Positions 23,558-33,489 of a DNA stretch of 41,358 nt are shown piece by piece. The notes beneath the pieces were generated by a model. The model ran no database searches. It had not been told where the DNA came from and saw only the letters and a list, made by a program, of their open reading frames with translations. The position numbers and the translations under genes were made by a program. The first letter of the stretch is position 1. Each line of letters starts with the position of its first letter. This DNA is from Bacteroidales bacterium (GTDB lineage: Bacteria; Bacteroidota; Bacteroidia; Bacteroidales; UBA12077): NCBI GenBank assembly GCA_003446015.1, contig DMBU01000071.1, positions 1 through 41,358 on the forward strand, given 5' to 3'.

Positions 23558-26194
23558 ATGAGTACAGAGAAACAGGATGAATTTGATAAACAAAAAAACG
23601 AAGAAACTGAAGAACAATCAGAAATGACTGAAAAAGAAAGGCAAAGCGAAGAACTCCATAAAATTGTGCATTTATCAGGAATGTATAAAGACTGGTTTCT
23701 CGATTATGCTTCTTATGTTATTTTAGAGAGAGCAGTTCCTCATTTACATGATGGTTTAAAACCTGTTCAGCGTAGAATTCTACATGCAATGAAACGTCTG
23801 GACGATGGTCGTTATAATAAAGTAGCAAACATTATTGGTTATACCATGCAGTATCATCCGCATGGCGATGCTTCAATTGGAGATGCCTTGGTTCAACTTG
23901 GACAAAAGGATCTTTTAATTGACATGCAAGGAAACTGGGGTAATGTTGCAACTGGTGATAGTGCTGCTGCTCCACGATATATTGAAGCTCGATTATCAAA
24001 ATTTGCTCTTGATGTTGTTTTTAATCCTAAAACAACTGCATGGAAAAAATCATACGATGGAAGAAATGATGAACCAGTTACTTTACCCGTAAAATTCCCC
24101 TTGCTTTTAGCCCAGGGAGTGGAAGGTATTGCAGTTGGACTGGCTTCGAAAATATTACCTCATAACTTTAATGAGCTTATTGATGCTTCCATTGCATACT
24201 TAAAAGGGAAAGATTTTGAACTTTATCCCGATTTTCCTACAGGAGGTATAGCCGATTTTAGTAAATATAATGATGGTATTCGTGGGGGATCAGTTAAGGT
24301 TAGAGCAAAAATTGAAAAAGAAGATAAAAAAACATTAAAAATTACTGAATTACCTTTTGGAAAAAATACACAAAGCTTAATTGATTCAATTCTAAAAGTA
24401 GTTGAAAAAGGGAAAATTAAAATCCGAAAAATTGACGACAATACAGCTGCTAATGTTGAAATTTTGGTTCATTTACATCCCGGTACTTCCCCAGATCAAA
24501 CTATTGATGCTCTTTATGCATTTACCGATTGCGAAGTGCCTATTTCTCCAAACTCTTGTGTAATTGAAGATAACAAACCTGTTTTCTTAGGGGTTACCGA
24601 AATGTTAAAACGATCTGCTGATAATACAGTTCATTTACTTAAACGCGAATTAGAAATTAAAAAAGAAGAGTTACAGGAATCATGGCATTTATCATCATTA
24701 GAAAAGATTTTTATCGAAAACAGAATTTACCACGATATTGAAGAATGCGAGACCTGGGAATCTGTAATTTCTACAATTGATAAGGGTTTGGAGCCATTTA
24801 AGAAGTTATTACTGCGTGAAGTTACCGAAGAAGATATTGCTAAGCTTACCGAAATTAAAATTAAAAGAATAACACGTTTCGACGTTAAAAAAGCTGACGA
24901 ATATATTAAGGGTGTTGAAAACGAAATCAAGGAAGTTCAAAATCACTTAGATCACATTATTGATTACGCCATAAATTATTATAAGCAAATCAGAAAAAAA
25001 CATGGCGATGGTCGTGATCGAAAAACTGAAATCAGAAACCTTGATACCATTGCCGCAACTCAGGTGGTTGTTGCTAACGAAAAACTTTATGTAAATCGTG
25101 AAGAAGGATTTATTGGCACAGGACTTAAAAAGGACGAGTTTGTTAGCGAGTGTTCCGATATTGATGAAGTAATTGTATTTCTTCGTGATGGCAAATATGT
25201 AATTACAAAGGCCGATGATAAGGTATTTGTTGGGAAAGACATTATTCATGTAGCTGTATTTAGGCGTAACGACGATAGAACAATCTATAACATTATTTAT
25301 CGTGATGGATTAAACGGAGCCATTATGATTAAACGTTGTGCGATAAAGGGTATTACGCGTGATAAAGAATATGATATTACTAAAGGAACGAAGGGATCAA
25401 AGATTCTTTACATGACAGCAAACCCAAATGGAGAAGCTGAAGTGGTGAAAATATATCTCCGCCCACGTCCAAGATTAAAGAAACCTGTATTTGAATTTGC
25501 TTTTAGCGAATTAGCCATAAAAGGACGTCAATCAATGGGGAATATTTTATCTAAATATGCAGTTCATAAAATTGTTCTGAAAGACGAAGGTGTGTCAACT
25601 TTAGGAGGAAGAAAAATCTGGTTCGAAGAAGAAGTGTTACGTTTGAATGCCGATGGCAGAGGAAAATATCTGGGTGAGTTTCATGGTAACGATAAGATTT
25701 TGGTAATTACAAAATCAGGGAAATATCGCTTATCTACATATGAATTAATGAATCATTTTGAAGATGACGTTATGCTTGTTGAGAAGTTCAGAGCAGAGAA
25801 AATATTCTCAGCAGTATACTATGATGCCGATTTGGAATTTTATTATTTAAAACGATTTACCATTGATCCTATTGATAAGTTAACAAGTTTTATTGGCGAT
25901 AATGAAGAATCCCGCCTAATAAAATTAACAGAAGTTGAATATCCACGATTGGAAGTTTCCTTTGGAGGAACACATAAAAATCGTGACAATGAAATTATTG
26001 AGGTTGCAGAATTTATCAGTGTTAAAAGTTATAAAGCTCGCGGAAAACGTTTGTCGAATTACGAAGTAAAGGTGGTTAAAGAAATTGAACCCTTAATTGT
26101 AAAAGAAGAAGAGCCAGAGATTCATGAGCATCCAGAAGATTTGAAAGATGAAGACACATCCCAAATGAGTTTGTTTGATGATGGAAATGAGTAA
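23558..26194 (+). CDS. parC: DNA topoisomerase IV subunit A
   Basis: The DNA-cleaving subunit. At 878 residues it has the catalytic tyrosine in APRYIEARLS, preceded by the conserved GLKPVQRRILHAM and YHPHGDASIGDALV (quinolone-pocket region). The breakage-reunion domain, a long coiled coil near 400-490, and a C-terminal beta-pinwheel follow. The C-terminal domain lacks an obvious gyrase box, which supports topoisomerase IV. The extreme C-terminus is a Glu-rich tail ending QMSLFDDGNE (869-878), which resembles a sliding-clamp-binding peptide (see findings). The N-terminus also has an acidic, Gln/Glu-rich extension of about 40 residues before LSGMYKDWFLDYASYVI. Confidence 0.94.
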   Translation: MSTEKQDEFDKQKNEETEEQSEMTEKERQSEELHKIVHLSGMYKDWFLDYASYVILERAVPHLHDGLKPVQRRILHAMKRLDDGRYNKVANIIGYTMQYHPHGDASIGDALVQLGQKDLLIDMQGNWGNVATGDSAAAPRYIEARLSKFALDVVFNPKTTAWKKSYDGRNDEPVTLPVKFPLLLAQGVEGIAVGLASKILPHNFNELIDASIAYLKGKDFELYPDFPTGGIADFSKYNDGIRGGSVKVRAKIEKEDKKTLKITELPFGKNTQSLIDSILKVVEKGKIKIRKIDDNTAANVEILVHLHPGTSPDQTIDALYAFTDCEVPISPNSCVIEDNKPVFLGVTEMLKRSADNTVHLLKRELEIKKEELQESWHLSSLEKIFIENRIYHDIEECETWESVISTIDKGLEPFKKLLLREVTEEDIAKLTEIKIKRITRFDVKKADEYIKGVENEIKEVQNHLDHIIDYAINYYKQIRKKHGDGRDRKTEIRNLDTIAATQVVVANEKLYVNREEGFIGTGLKKDEFVSECSDIDEVIVFLRDGKYVITKADDKVFVGKDIIHVAVFRRNDDRTIYNIIYRDGLNGAIMIKRCAIKGITRDKEYDITKGTKGSKILYMTANPNGEAEVVKIYLRPRPRLKKPVFEFAFSELAIKGRQSMGNILSKYAVHKIVLKDEGVSTLGGRKIWFEEEVLRLNADGRGKYLGEFHGNDKILVITKSGKYRLSTYELMNHFEDDVMLVEKFRAEKIFSAVYYDADLEFYYLKRFTIDPIDKLTSFIGDNEESRLIKLTEVEYPRLEVSFGGTHKNRDNEIIEVAEFISVKSYKARGKRLSNYEVKVVKEIEPLIVKEEEPEIHEHPEDLKDEDTSQMSLFDDGNE

Positions 26195-26248
26195 TCAGTT
26201 TTTTACTTTTAAGATTTTTTGTATATTTAATATTCAAATTTGGGACCT

Positions 26249-26758
26249 ATGAGAGTATTTTTGATTGGCTTTATGGCAAGTGGTAAATCTTCAGCAGGTA
26301 AAAGGCTCGCTAATAAAATTGGATTACCATTCGTTGATTTAGATGATTATATAGAAGAAAAATACAACACTACTATTCGTTTACTTATTTACGATAAGGG
26401 AATGGATAGATTTAGAGAAATTGAAAAGGAATGTCTGGAAACTTTAATAAATGAGCATGAAGATATTTTAATCTCTACAGGTGGTGGTACTCCTTGTTAT
26501 TTTGATAATATAAAACTAATGAACAAATCAGGAATAACAATTTACCTTGAGGTTGATATTCCTACCCTTGTAGAACGACTCATGTATGCCAAAAAAGACA
26601 GGCCTTTAATTTGGGGTAAATCAAGAGAAGATCTAGCTGTTTATGCAAAAGAATTACTTGAACGCCGGCAAGTGGATTATAATCAGGCCAAATATAAAGT
26701 TAATGGTAAAAACTTAAAAATTGATTCGCTAGTTGATTTAATTAATATGAAGGCTTGA
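26249..26758 (+). CDS. aroK: shikimate kinase
   Basis: Phosphorylates shikimate in aromatic amino acid synthesis. The start chosen is the ATG at 26249 (169 residues); an in-frame TTG at 26240 only adds MGP. Motifs are the P-loop GFMASGKSS (7-15), the shikimate-binding FVDLDDYIEEKYN, FREIEKECLETL, STGGGTPC and the lid arginine region AKKDRPLI. All expected residues are present. It converges on the TPR/SpoIIE gene, with six bases between stop codons and no visible terminator hairpin between them. Confidence 0.94.
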   Translation: MRVFLIGFMASGKSSAGKRLANKIGLPFVDLDDYIEEKYNTTIRLLIYDKGMDRFREIEKECLETLINEHEDILISTGGGTPCYFDNIKLMNKSGITIYLEVDIPTLVERLMYAKKDRPLIWGKSREDLAVYAKELLERRQVDYNQAKYKVNGKNLKIDSLVDLINMKA

Positions 26759-26764
26759 TTTCTT

Positions 26765-28705
26765 TCAGATTCTTATACCAATTGATAAAACATCATCGAC
26801 TTGTGCTTGTTTTTCTTTCCAGTTAATGAAGGTTTCAAATAGAATTCTTTTTTGTTCGACCATTTCTTTTTCATGAATATCAAGAAGTAATTCACGCAAA
26901 TTACCTACCCGAAATTTCTTTTTCAGCGGTCCGCCAAACTGGTCGGCATAACCATCTGTAAACATGTAAAAGGTATCTCCTTTATAAATATCAATGGTGT
27001 GATTCGTAAATTGGGCAATTGATTTTTCTGATAAGCCAACAGGCATTCTGTCTGCTTTTATAATGGTTAACATATGATCATGAATATAATACAAATGGTT
27101 ATATGCACCGGCATATTCCAGTTTCATGTTTTCATAATCCACAATGATTAAAGAAATATCCATGCCATCTTTTGATTCATCAATCCTGTTAGCATGAACC
27201 ATGGTCTTAATGATTTTCTTCCTTAACTGGTTTAAAATTTCATTGGGTTTAATAATATGTTCATCGTAAATAATTTCATTCAGGAAATTAATTCCGATAA
27301 TACTCATAAATGCACCAGGAACTCCATGGCCGGTACAATCGGCTGCAACAATAATCGATTTGTTCTCAACTTGTGCAACCCAGTAAAAATCACCACTTAC
27401 TATATCTTTGGGTTTAAATAAACAAAAGCCATCCTTTAAGATCTTTTGTAATGTTAATTTATCGGGGAAAAGTGCAATTTGAATATGTTTTGCATACTCG
27501 ATACTATCTGTGATATCTTTATTCTGTTTTAAAATCCAGTTAGTTTGTGATTCTGAAATATCAATCTGACGCTGAATTTCGTCGCGCTGAGCTTCAATTT
27601 CATCTCGCTGAGCTTCAATTTCTTCTTTTTGTTGTATAACTTCAGCATTCCGTAATCTTAAAATCTGATTATTTTTTCTTCTTAATTTATTGTTAGATAT
27701 TAAAACAACGAGCAGGATGCTAAAAATTATTAATACAGATAGTCCAAAAATATTAAGAATATTCTTTTGCCTTTTTTGTTTATTTAAAAGCTCAATTTCT
27801 TGTTGTTTTTTATCAGATTGATATTTTAATTCTAATTCAGCTATTTGTGAGTTTGATTCTTTATTTATTCTTTTATTTTTTAATTCATAAAATCTTTCAA
27901 GATAATCCAATGCTTTTTCTGTATTATTAATTTCTTTATAAGTTAGATATAGAATTTCATAATTAAGTTCAACGGTGTGATTAAATTTTAACGAATCTGA
28001 AATTAATAAACTTTGTTCACAATAGTTAATTGCTTTTGAGAAGTTCCTTAATTTGAGATTAATTCCTCCTAAATTTAGATAGGAAGTGGAAATCCCATCC
28101 ATATCATTTAACTTTAGTTCAATATCTAATGATTTCTTGTAATAATCTCTTGCTTGAGCAAATAAATTAAGATGTTCATGCAATACTCCTAAATTATTAT
28201 ATGTACTGCTTAAGCCATTAATATCATTACGCCTTTGGTTTATCTCTAAAGATTTTTGATAACATTGGATTGCTTCGGTATATAAATCCATTGCCCTGTA
28301 AACAATTCCCAGATTGTTATATGCTCGACCTATTCCTCGTTCATTAGTATTCTCGGTTTGAATAGTTAGAAATTTTTTAAAGTAGTCTAATGCTGTTTTA
28401 AAATTATCCTGAAAAAAATAGGCCTCACCTAATATCTGATAACAGTATTCAATAATATGCGCACTATCATGTTTTTCGGCAAAAATTAAAAATTCATTTG
28501 CTAATCGGATTGCTTTGTCCGGGGAGTTATAAATGTAATAATCAGTTAAAAGATAGTAATATGGTATTTTTTCAATTCCTTCAGATTTTTTTAATATTAT
28601 TTCAAGTGAATCAACATTTTGATTTTGCGAAATTGATATGCTTGTCCCAAAAGTGAAGAAGAGGATAATTAATAAAATAAAAAAAGCTGGTATACTTTTT
28701 TTCAT
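26765..28705 (-). CDS. TPR-coiled coil-SpoIIE-type PP2C phosphatase
   Basis: A 646-residue envelope signalling protein. A signal peptide or anchor (FFILLIILFFTFGTSISIS) is followed by about six tetratricopeptide repeats (roughly 70-270, e.g. AYNNLGIVYRAMDLYTEAIQ). Next come a coiled coil, a membrane helix (ILNIFGLSVLIIFSILLVVLI, near 315), a second coiled coil with EIEAQRDE repeats, and a C-terminal SpoIIE-like phosphatase domain with VSGDFYWV, AADCTGHGVPGAFMS and MFTDGYADQFGG carrying the metal-binding aspartates. This architecture is common in Bacteroidota and likely links a periplasmic cue to dephosphorylation of a cytoplasmic anti-sigma-antagonist-type protein. No partner gene is adjacent. 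Confidence 0.9.
   Translation of the reverse strand: MKKSIPAFFILLIILFFTFGTSISISQNQNVDSLEIILKKSEGIEKIPYYYLLTDYYIYNSPDKAIRLANEFLIFAEKHDSAHIIEYCYQILGEAYFFQDNFKTALDYFKKFLTIQTENTNERGIGRAYNNLGIVYRAMDLYTEAIQCYQKSLEINQRRNDINGLSSTYNNLGVLHEHLNLFAQARDYYKKSLDIELKLNDMDGISTSYLNLGGINLKLRNFSKAINYCEQSLLISDSLKFNHTVELNYEILYLTYKEINNTEKALDYLERFYELKNKRINKESNSQIAELELKYQSDKKQQEIELLNKQKRQKNILNIFGLSVLIIFSILLVVLISNNKLRRKNNQILRLRNAEVIQQKEEIEAQRDEIEAQRDEIQRQIDISESQTNWILKQNKDITDSIEYAKHIQIALFPDKLTLQKILKDGFCLFKPKDIVSGDFYWVAQVENKSIIVAADCTGHGVPGAFMSIIGINFLNEIIYDEHIIKPNEILNQLRKKIIKTMVHANRIDESKDGMDISLIIVDYENMKLEYAGAYNHLYYIHDHMLTIIKADRMPVGLSEKSIAQFTNHTIDIYKGDTFYMFTDGYADQFGGPLKKKFRVGNLRELLLDIHEKEMVEQKRILFETFINWKEKQAQVDDVLSIGIRI
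27585..27626 (-). repeat. 21-bp in-frame tandem repeat in coiled-coil coding sequence
   Basis: Two near-identical 21-base units (27585-27605 and 27606-27626, cgctgagcttcaattt core) encode the seven-residue EIEAQRD heptad. A diverged third copy lies just below. This gives a coiled coil that could change length by slippage. Confidence 0.7.
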
Positions 28706-28807
28706 ATCAGCAAAAAGAAAATAAATTTACGTAATGATCTAAAATACGTAAAAAAAGGCAAAAAGATTCAAAATATTATTTTCTTTTATTGTTCTCTTAA
28801 AAAACGA

Positions 28808-30628
28808 CTAAGCAAAAATTTGAAGATCATGGAGTTTCTTGTAAATACCTTTTTTCTCGATTAGGAAAACATGTTTTCCTCTTTCAACAATTTCTCCTTC
28901 ATGCAGAACACATATCTCATCAGCCTCACGAACGGTTGATAATCGGTGTGCAATAACAATTGATGTTCTGTTTTTCATTAATTTAAAAAGAGCATCCTGT
29001 ACCAATTTTTCTGATTCTGTATCTAAAGCAGACGTAGCCTCATCGAGAATTAAAATTGGAGGATTTTTTAAAACTGCACGGGCTATGCTTATTCGCTGTC
29101 TTTGTCCACCTGAAAGTTTACTTCCTCTATCGCCAATATTGGTTTGGTAACCGTGCTCGGTTTGCAAAATAAATTCGTGTGCATTGGCAACTTTTGCAGC
29201 AGCAATAATTTCTTCTTCGGTAGCATTTTCCATTCCGAATGCAATGTTGTTGTAAATGGTATCATTAAACAGAATAGATTCCTGACTTACAATCCCCATT
29301 AAATTACGCAGATCCTTAATTTTTACATCCTGAATGTTATTCCCATCAATAATAATCTCGCCTTCCAATATATCGTAAAATCGGGGTAACAAATCAACAA
29401 GAGTCGATTTACCCGAACCTGATTGTCCAACCAGGGCAATGGTTTTTCCCTTTTCAATTTTTAGATTAATGTTCTTTAAGACATAATCCTCAATGTATTT
29501 GAAACTAAGATTTTTATATTCAACATAGTTTTCGAATCCTTCAATTGATATTGCATCAGGTTTTTCTTTAATGGTTATATCTGCATCAAGAATAACATCA
29601 ATTCTGTCTAAAGACGCTAATCCACGTTGTAGGTTGTAATAAGCAGTAGAAAGATCTTTTGAGGGAGGAATGATTTGTGAAAATATGGCAAGGTAAGCGA
29701 TAAATGTTTGAGGGAGCATACTTACATCCTGATTTAAAACCATGCTTCCTCCATACCACATTATAATAATGATAACAATTGTTGCTAACAATTCACTAGC
29801 CGGACCAGCAAGATCTTTTCTTCGCCAAATTTTATTCATTAATTGGGTATAGGCATTGTTTTCGTCAAAAAAACGCTGGTGTATCTTTTTCTCTGTATTA
29901 AAGGCTTTAATAATTCTAAGTCCAAAAAGTGTTTCTTCAATATACGACATAATTAAGCCGAGCATATTTTGTCCTTTTACCGATTTCCGACGTAATGATT
30001 TACCAATTCGTCCAATAATCGCACCTGATACTGGTAGTAATATAAGTACAAATAAGGTAAGAAATGGACTCATAATAAATAGTGCCAGTAAATAAACAAT
30101 AATTGTAATAGGGGCTTTTATTGCATTATTTAAAGATCGCACAACAGAAACTTCAACTTCTTGCACATCGCTTGTCATTCTTGAAATGAGATCTCCTTTT
30201 CGTTCTTCAGTAAAATATGAAAGTTGTAATCCTAAGATTTTTTCATTTAGTTGATTTCTTATGTCGCGAACAACTCCATTACGCAAAGGAGCCATTACAT
30301 AATTACTTGCATATTGTAAAAGGGTTTTAAAGAAAACAAATATTACAACTAAAATACTTACAGTTAATAATGCCTGATTTGCTCCCTGGTTTACAATAAC
30401 CTGGCTTAAAAAATAATAGAAGTTTTGTTTAATTGCTTCTGCGTTGAATGCAAATTCTACAGAGTTTTCTACCATGGGTTGGTTTTCAAAAAGAATACCC
30501 AGAAACGGGATTACCATTGTAAATGAAAACAACGAAAAAATTGTTGATAATAAAGAAAGTAAAATGCTTGAAATCCCTTGCCACATATAAGGGATCATAT
30601 ATTTTAAAATTTTACCAAATCCGCGCAT
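28808..30628 (-). CDS. ABC exporter, MsbA-like half-transporter
   Basis: A 606-residue fused membrane/ATPase protein. The N-terminal half has about six membrane helices with the exporter-type SYFTEERKGDLISRMTSDVQ coupling region. The C-terminal ATPase shows Walker A GQSGSGKST, the Q-loop IVSQESILFNDTIYNNI, the signature LSGGQRQR, Walker B ILILDEATSAL and the H-loop IAHRLSTV. It resembles lipid/lipid A exporters of the MsbA group, but drug or lipopeptide export cannot be excluded. It has its own -7 box upstream, so it may be separate from the acyltransferase operon that precedes it. Confidence 0.9.
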   Translation of the reverse strand: MRGFGKILKYMIPYMWQGISSILLSLLSTIFSLFSFTMVIPFLGILFENQPMVENSVEFAFNAEAIKQNFYYFLSQVIVNQGANQALLTVSILVVIFVFFKTLLQYASNYVMAPLRNGVVRDIRNQLNEKILGLQLSYFTEERKGDLISRMTSDVQEVEVSVVRSLNNAIKAPITIIVYLLALFIMSPFLTLFVLILLPVSGAIIGRIGKSLRRKSVKGQNMLGLIMSYIEETLFGLRIIKAFNTEKKIHQRFFDENNAYTQLMNKIWRRKDLAGPASELLATIVIIIIMWYGGSMVLNQDVSMLPQTFIAYLAIFSQIIPPSKDLSTAYYNLQRGLASLDRIDVILDADITIKEKPDAISIEGFENYVEYKNLSFKYIEDYVLKNINLKIEKGKTIALVGQSGSGKSTLVDLLPRFYDILEGEIIIDGNNIQDVKIKDLRNLMGIVSQESILFNDTIYNNIAFGMENATEEEIIAAAKVANAHEFILQTEHGYQTNIGDRGSKLSGGQRQRISIARAVLKNPPILILDEATSALDTESEKLVQDALFKLMKNRTSIVIAHRLSTVREADEICVLHEGEIVERGKHVFLIEKKGIYKKLHDLQIFA

Positions 30629-30656
30629 ATTAATGTTTTGTTTTGGAATGAAGTAA

Positions 30657-30664
30657 CAAAAGTA
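30657..30664 (-). promoter_or_regulatory. candidate -7 box for the ABC exporter gene
   Basis: The minus strand reads TACTTTTG, a full match to TAnnTTTG, 29 bases upstream of the ATG at 30628. The -33 element is not clear. Confidence 0.45.
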
Positions 30665-30741
30665 GGAAAAATTAAATTAGAAAATTAGAAATACGTGGGA
30701 TTGAATTCGTTAATGCTCACTTTTATATTTTTTTAACAGTT

Positions 30742-32277
30742 TTAAAACTGAAAATAGATAAAAGGTTGAATCTCTGCTGATTTAGCCTGATATAAAATAA
30801 ATATCACCAAAATAGTAATGAGTATTTTAATGCTTAAGTGACTTTTAATAAACATTCCCCGATAAAACTCTTTAATCGAAGCAGGTAGCCAATGCACAAG
30901 ATATCCAATAAGCATAATAAGAAATATTTTATTGTATGAAGAAATCATAACAGGAACAAGCTCCGGTTGAAAATTACCAAAGATTTGTTTTATCATTCCT
31001 AATGAATCTTGCATTGATTCGGCACGGAAAAAAATCCATGCAAACGTTACTAAGTGAAATGTTAAGAAAACAGAGATAAAGTGGGAAAAGAGATTCTTAC
31101 TTGATCGCGAAGTATAATGTTTTCTATACCTGGTATTCAGTTTTACCCATAATTTATGTATTACCAATCCTAATCCATGTAAGCCACCCCAGATAATAAA
31201 ACGCAAACTTGCGCCGTGCCACAAACCTCCAAGGAGCATAGTAATTAAAAGATTAATATAAGTACGTGTTTTTCCCTTTTTATTTCCTCCCAGTGGAATA
31301 TACAAATAATCGCGCAGCCATGTTGATAAGGAGATATGCCAACGTCGCCAAAAATCTGTTATATTCATTGCTTTGTACGGAGAATTGAAATTAATAGGTA
31401 AGCGAAATCCTAATAAAAGAGCTACTCCGATGGCAATATCAGTGTAACCTGAAAAATCGCAATAAATCTGAATAGAATATCCATAAACAGCCATTAGATT
31501 CTCAAATCCGGTAAACGATAAAGGAGAATCGAAAACCCGATCAACAAAATTAATTGAGATGTAATCCGAGATTAGCATTTTCTTTATTAATCCATTCAGA
31601 ATTAGGAAAATGGCATGCCCGAATTCTTGCCGGCTTAGTTTAAATTTCTGATATAACTGAGGAATAAACTCAGCAGCTCGAACTATTGGACCTGCAACTA
31701 ATTGTGGAAAAAATGAGACATAAAATCCAAAATCAATAATATTTTTAACTGGCTTCAGTTTATTGCGATAAACATCAACAGTATAACTTATGGTTTGAAA
31801 AGTATAAAATGATATACCTACGGGTAAAATAATTGCCGAAATATTAAATGATGATCCTGTCAAGTTATTAGTCCAATCTGCTAATAAATTTATCACTTTA
31901 ATATCAGTATGAAATGCAGTATTAAAAAGATCCGTAAAGAAATAGGCATATTTGAAATAAGCAAGTAAGCTTAAATTAATAAATACACTTGTTGCTACAA
32001 ATATTTTCTTTTTAGTAATTGTTTTTGCACTATAAATGAGTTGTCCGAGGGTAAAATCAACAATGGTTGAGAAAATAAGTAAACTAAAAAAATATCCTCC
32101 TGATTTATAATAAAAAAATAAACTCATAAAAAACAGGTAGGCATTTCTCAATGGATTTTTTTTATAAATAATTGAATAGAATATCAATAAAAAGGCAAAG
32201 AACCCCCAGAAATAAAGCCGAGTAAAAAGCAAGGGTTTTGCTTCGGAATAGATTAATATGTCCTTTAAAATATCCAT
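30742..32277 (-). CDS. MBOAT-family O-acyltransferase (AlgI-like)
   Basis: A 511-residue polytopic membrane protein with around ten helices. Diagnostic blocks are the FWRRWHISLSTWLRDYLYIP stretch, then PLGGNKKG, and MLLGGLWHGASLRF with the invariant catalytic histidine of the family. Members such as AlgI pass acetyl groups across the inner membrane for modification of exopolysaccharide, alginate, cellulose or peptidoglycan. It follows the second SGNH hydrolase by three bases on the same strand, giving a three-gene unit in which the SGNH proteins would complete acyl transfer in the periplasm. The glycan target is unknown. Confidence 0.93.
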   Translation of the reverse strand: MDILKDILIYSEAKPLLFTRLYFWGFFAFLLIFYSIIYKKNPLRNAYLFFMSLFFYYKSGGYFFSLLIFSTIVDFTLGQLIYSAKTITKKKIFVATSVFINLSLLAYFKYAYFFTDLFNTAFHTDIKVINLLADWTNNLTGSSFNISAIILPVGISFYTFQTISYTVDVYRNKLKPVKNIIDFGFYVSFFPQLVAGPIVRAAEFIPQLYQKFKLSRQEFGHAIFLILNGLIKKMLISDYISINFVDRVFDSPLSFTGFENLMAVYGYSIQIYCDFSGYTDIAIGVALLLGFRLPINFNSPYKAMNITDFWRRWHISLSTWLRDYLYIPLGGNKKGKTRTYINLLITMLLGGLWHGASLRFIIWGGLHGLGLVIHKLWVKLNTRYRKHYTSRSSKNLFSHFISVFLTFHLVTFAWIFFRAESMQDSLGMIKQIFGNFQPELVPVMISSYNKIFLIMLIGYLVHWLPASIKEFYRGMFIKSHLSIKILITILVIFILYQAKSAEIQPFIYFQF

Positions 32278-32280
32278 GAA

Positions 32281-33489
32281 TTATTTTATTCCATTTTTCT
32301 CGATTAAATCAATTAATGCTTTTGCAAATAGCTCACCCTGTATTTCGTATCCAATTCTTTTAAAATGCAGTTTATCCTGGCCGGTTAAACCTTTTTTATA
32401 CCAATCGTGTATTGAGTTTTCACCTCCCATAATTGAATAAAAATCCCAAATACTTAATTGAAATTCATTGCCAATTTTTAAAATGTTATCTCGTACAAGT
32501 TGAATATTATCGTTTTTAATATTTCCATCTTTTAAATGATCATTTGGAGTTGTGAGAATAATGGCAGCTTTCGGTGAGATGTCACGAATCTGGTAAATCA
32601 AATCTTTTAATTCGAATTCATGTTTTAAATTCGAGAAGTCCTTGTTGTAAGCTTCGTTAGTTCCCAACGAAAGAATCACTAAATCAGGATTTATAATCCT
32701 AAGATGATCGGATAAAAAGTCGCATTTCAAATAAGATTGAGCAGTTGCTCCATTTACACCAATGGTATGATAATTTATTTTTGATAGATCATTATCAAGG
32801 ATAATTCCATATAGCTCAACATAATTACTTGTATCATTATTAGCTATATGAATTAAAACAGAGTCGGTTAAATTATCCAATTGAACAAAAGAATATCCAT
32901 CTTCAGAAATGGATTCTTTTCCGTTTATCATTATTTGAATTGAGCTGTCGGTATTGTAAAGTAGTTTCACTTTATCAAAAAAGTATTTTACCGGATAAGT
33001 GTATTTCTGATTTTGCATTTTTATGCTGATTGTTGAACGGGAACTGTTTGTTCTGACAGTAATTCCCGATAATCCAAGCTTACAGGATTTATCTTTATCA
33101 ACATTTTTACACCATTCCCAATCTCCTGTAGATTTAACTTTGTAAAAGAAAGGATTATTGGTTTGTGCAACAGTGTATGGAAAAAGAAATCCGGGCGATG
33201 CAAAATTGTCAATTGGACTGATATATTGAAAAAGGAATTGTTTAATTTTCTCGGTTAAAAAACCAGCCTGTAAATGAGAATCACCGATATGAACGATCCG
33301 GATTTTCTCGGAATTCCCTGCCTGGAGTTTATGAATAAAGTTTGTAAGATTCGAGTCAGCCTCATTAACAATGATTTTATTTTGATCACATTCAATAAAT
33401 GGCAATGTATCGCATAAAGACTGGCCTCTTGTAAAAAGACTTATCATTAAAAATAGTGGTATTAATAAGTTCTTTGTTAGGATTCTCAT
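32281..33489 (-). CDS. secreted SGNH/GDSL-type hydrolase or acyltransferase
   Basis: A 402-residue exported protein (signal peptide LLIPLFLMISLFTRG). The SGNH fold shows block I HIGDSHLQAG with Ser71, block III LSLGTNEAYN, and the C-terminal catalytic dyad DKLH (Asp372, His375). A carbohydrate-binding-like beta region lies between (about 110-230). Its first four bases overlap the end of the upstream SGNH gene (ATGA), so translation is coupled. With the MBOAT protein it probably transfers or removes acyl groups on an envelope glycan; SGNH proteins can do either. Confidence 0.85.
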   Translation of the reverse strand: MRILTKNLLIPLFLMISLFTRGQSLCDTLPFIECDQNKIIVNEADSNLTNFIHKLQAGNSEKIRIVHIGDSHLQAGFLTEKIKQFLFQYISPIDNFASPGFLFPYTVAQTNNPFFYKVKSTGDWEWCKNVDKDKSCKLGLSGITVRTNSSRSTISIKMQNQKYTYPVKYFFDKVKLLYNTDSSIQIMINGKESISEDGYSFVQLDNLTDSVLIHIANNDTSNYVELYGIILDNDLSKINYHTIGVNGATAQSYLKCDFLSDHLRIINPDLVILSLGTNEAYNKDFSNLKHEFELKDLIYQIRDISPKAAIILTTPNDHLKDGNIKNDNIQLVRDNILKIGNEFQLSIWDFYSIMGGENSIHDWYKKGLTGQDKLHFKRIGYEIQGELFAKALIDLIEKNGIK

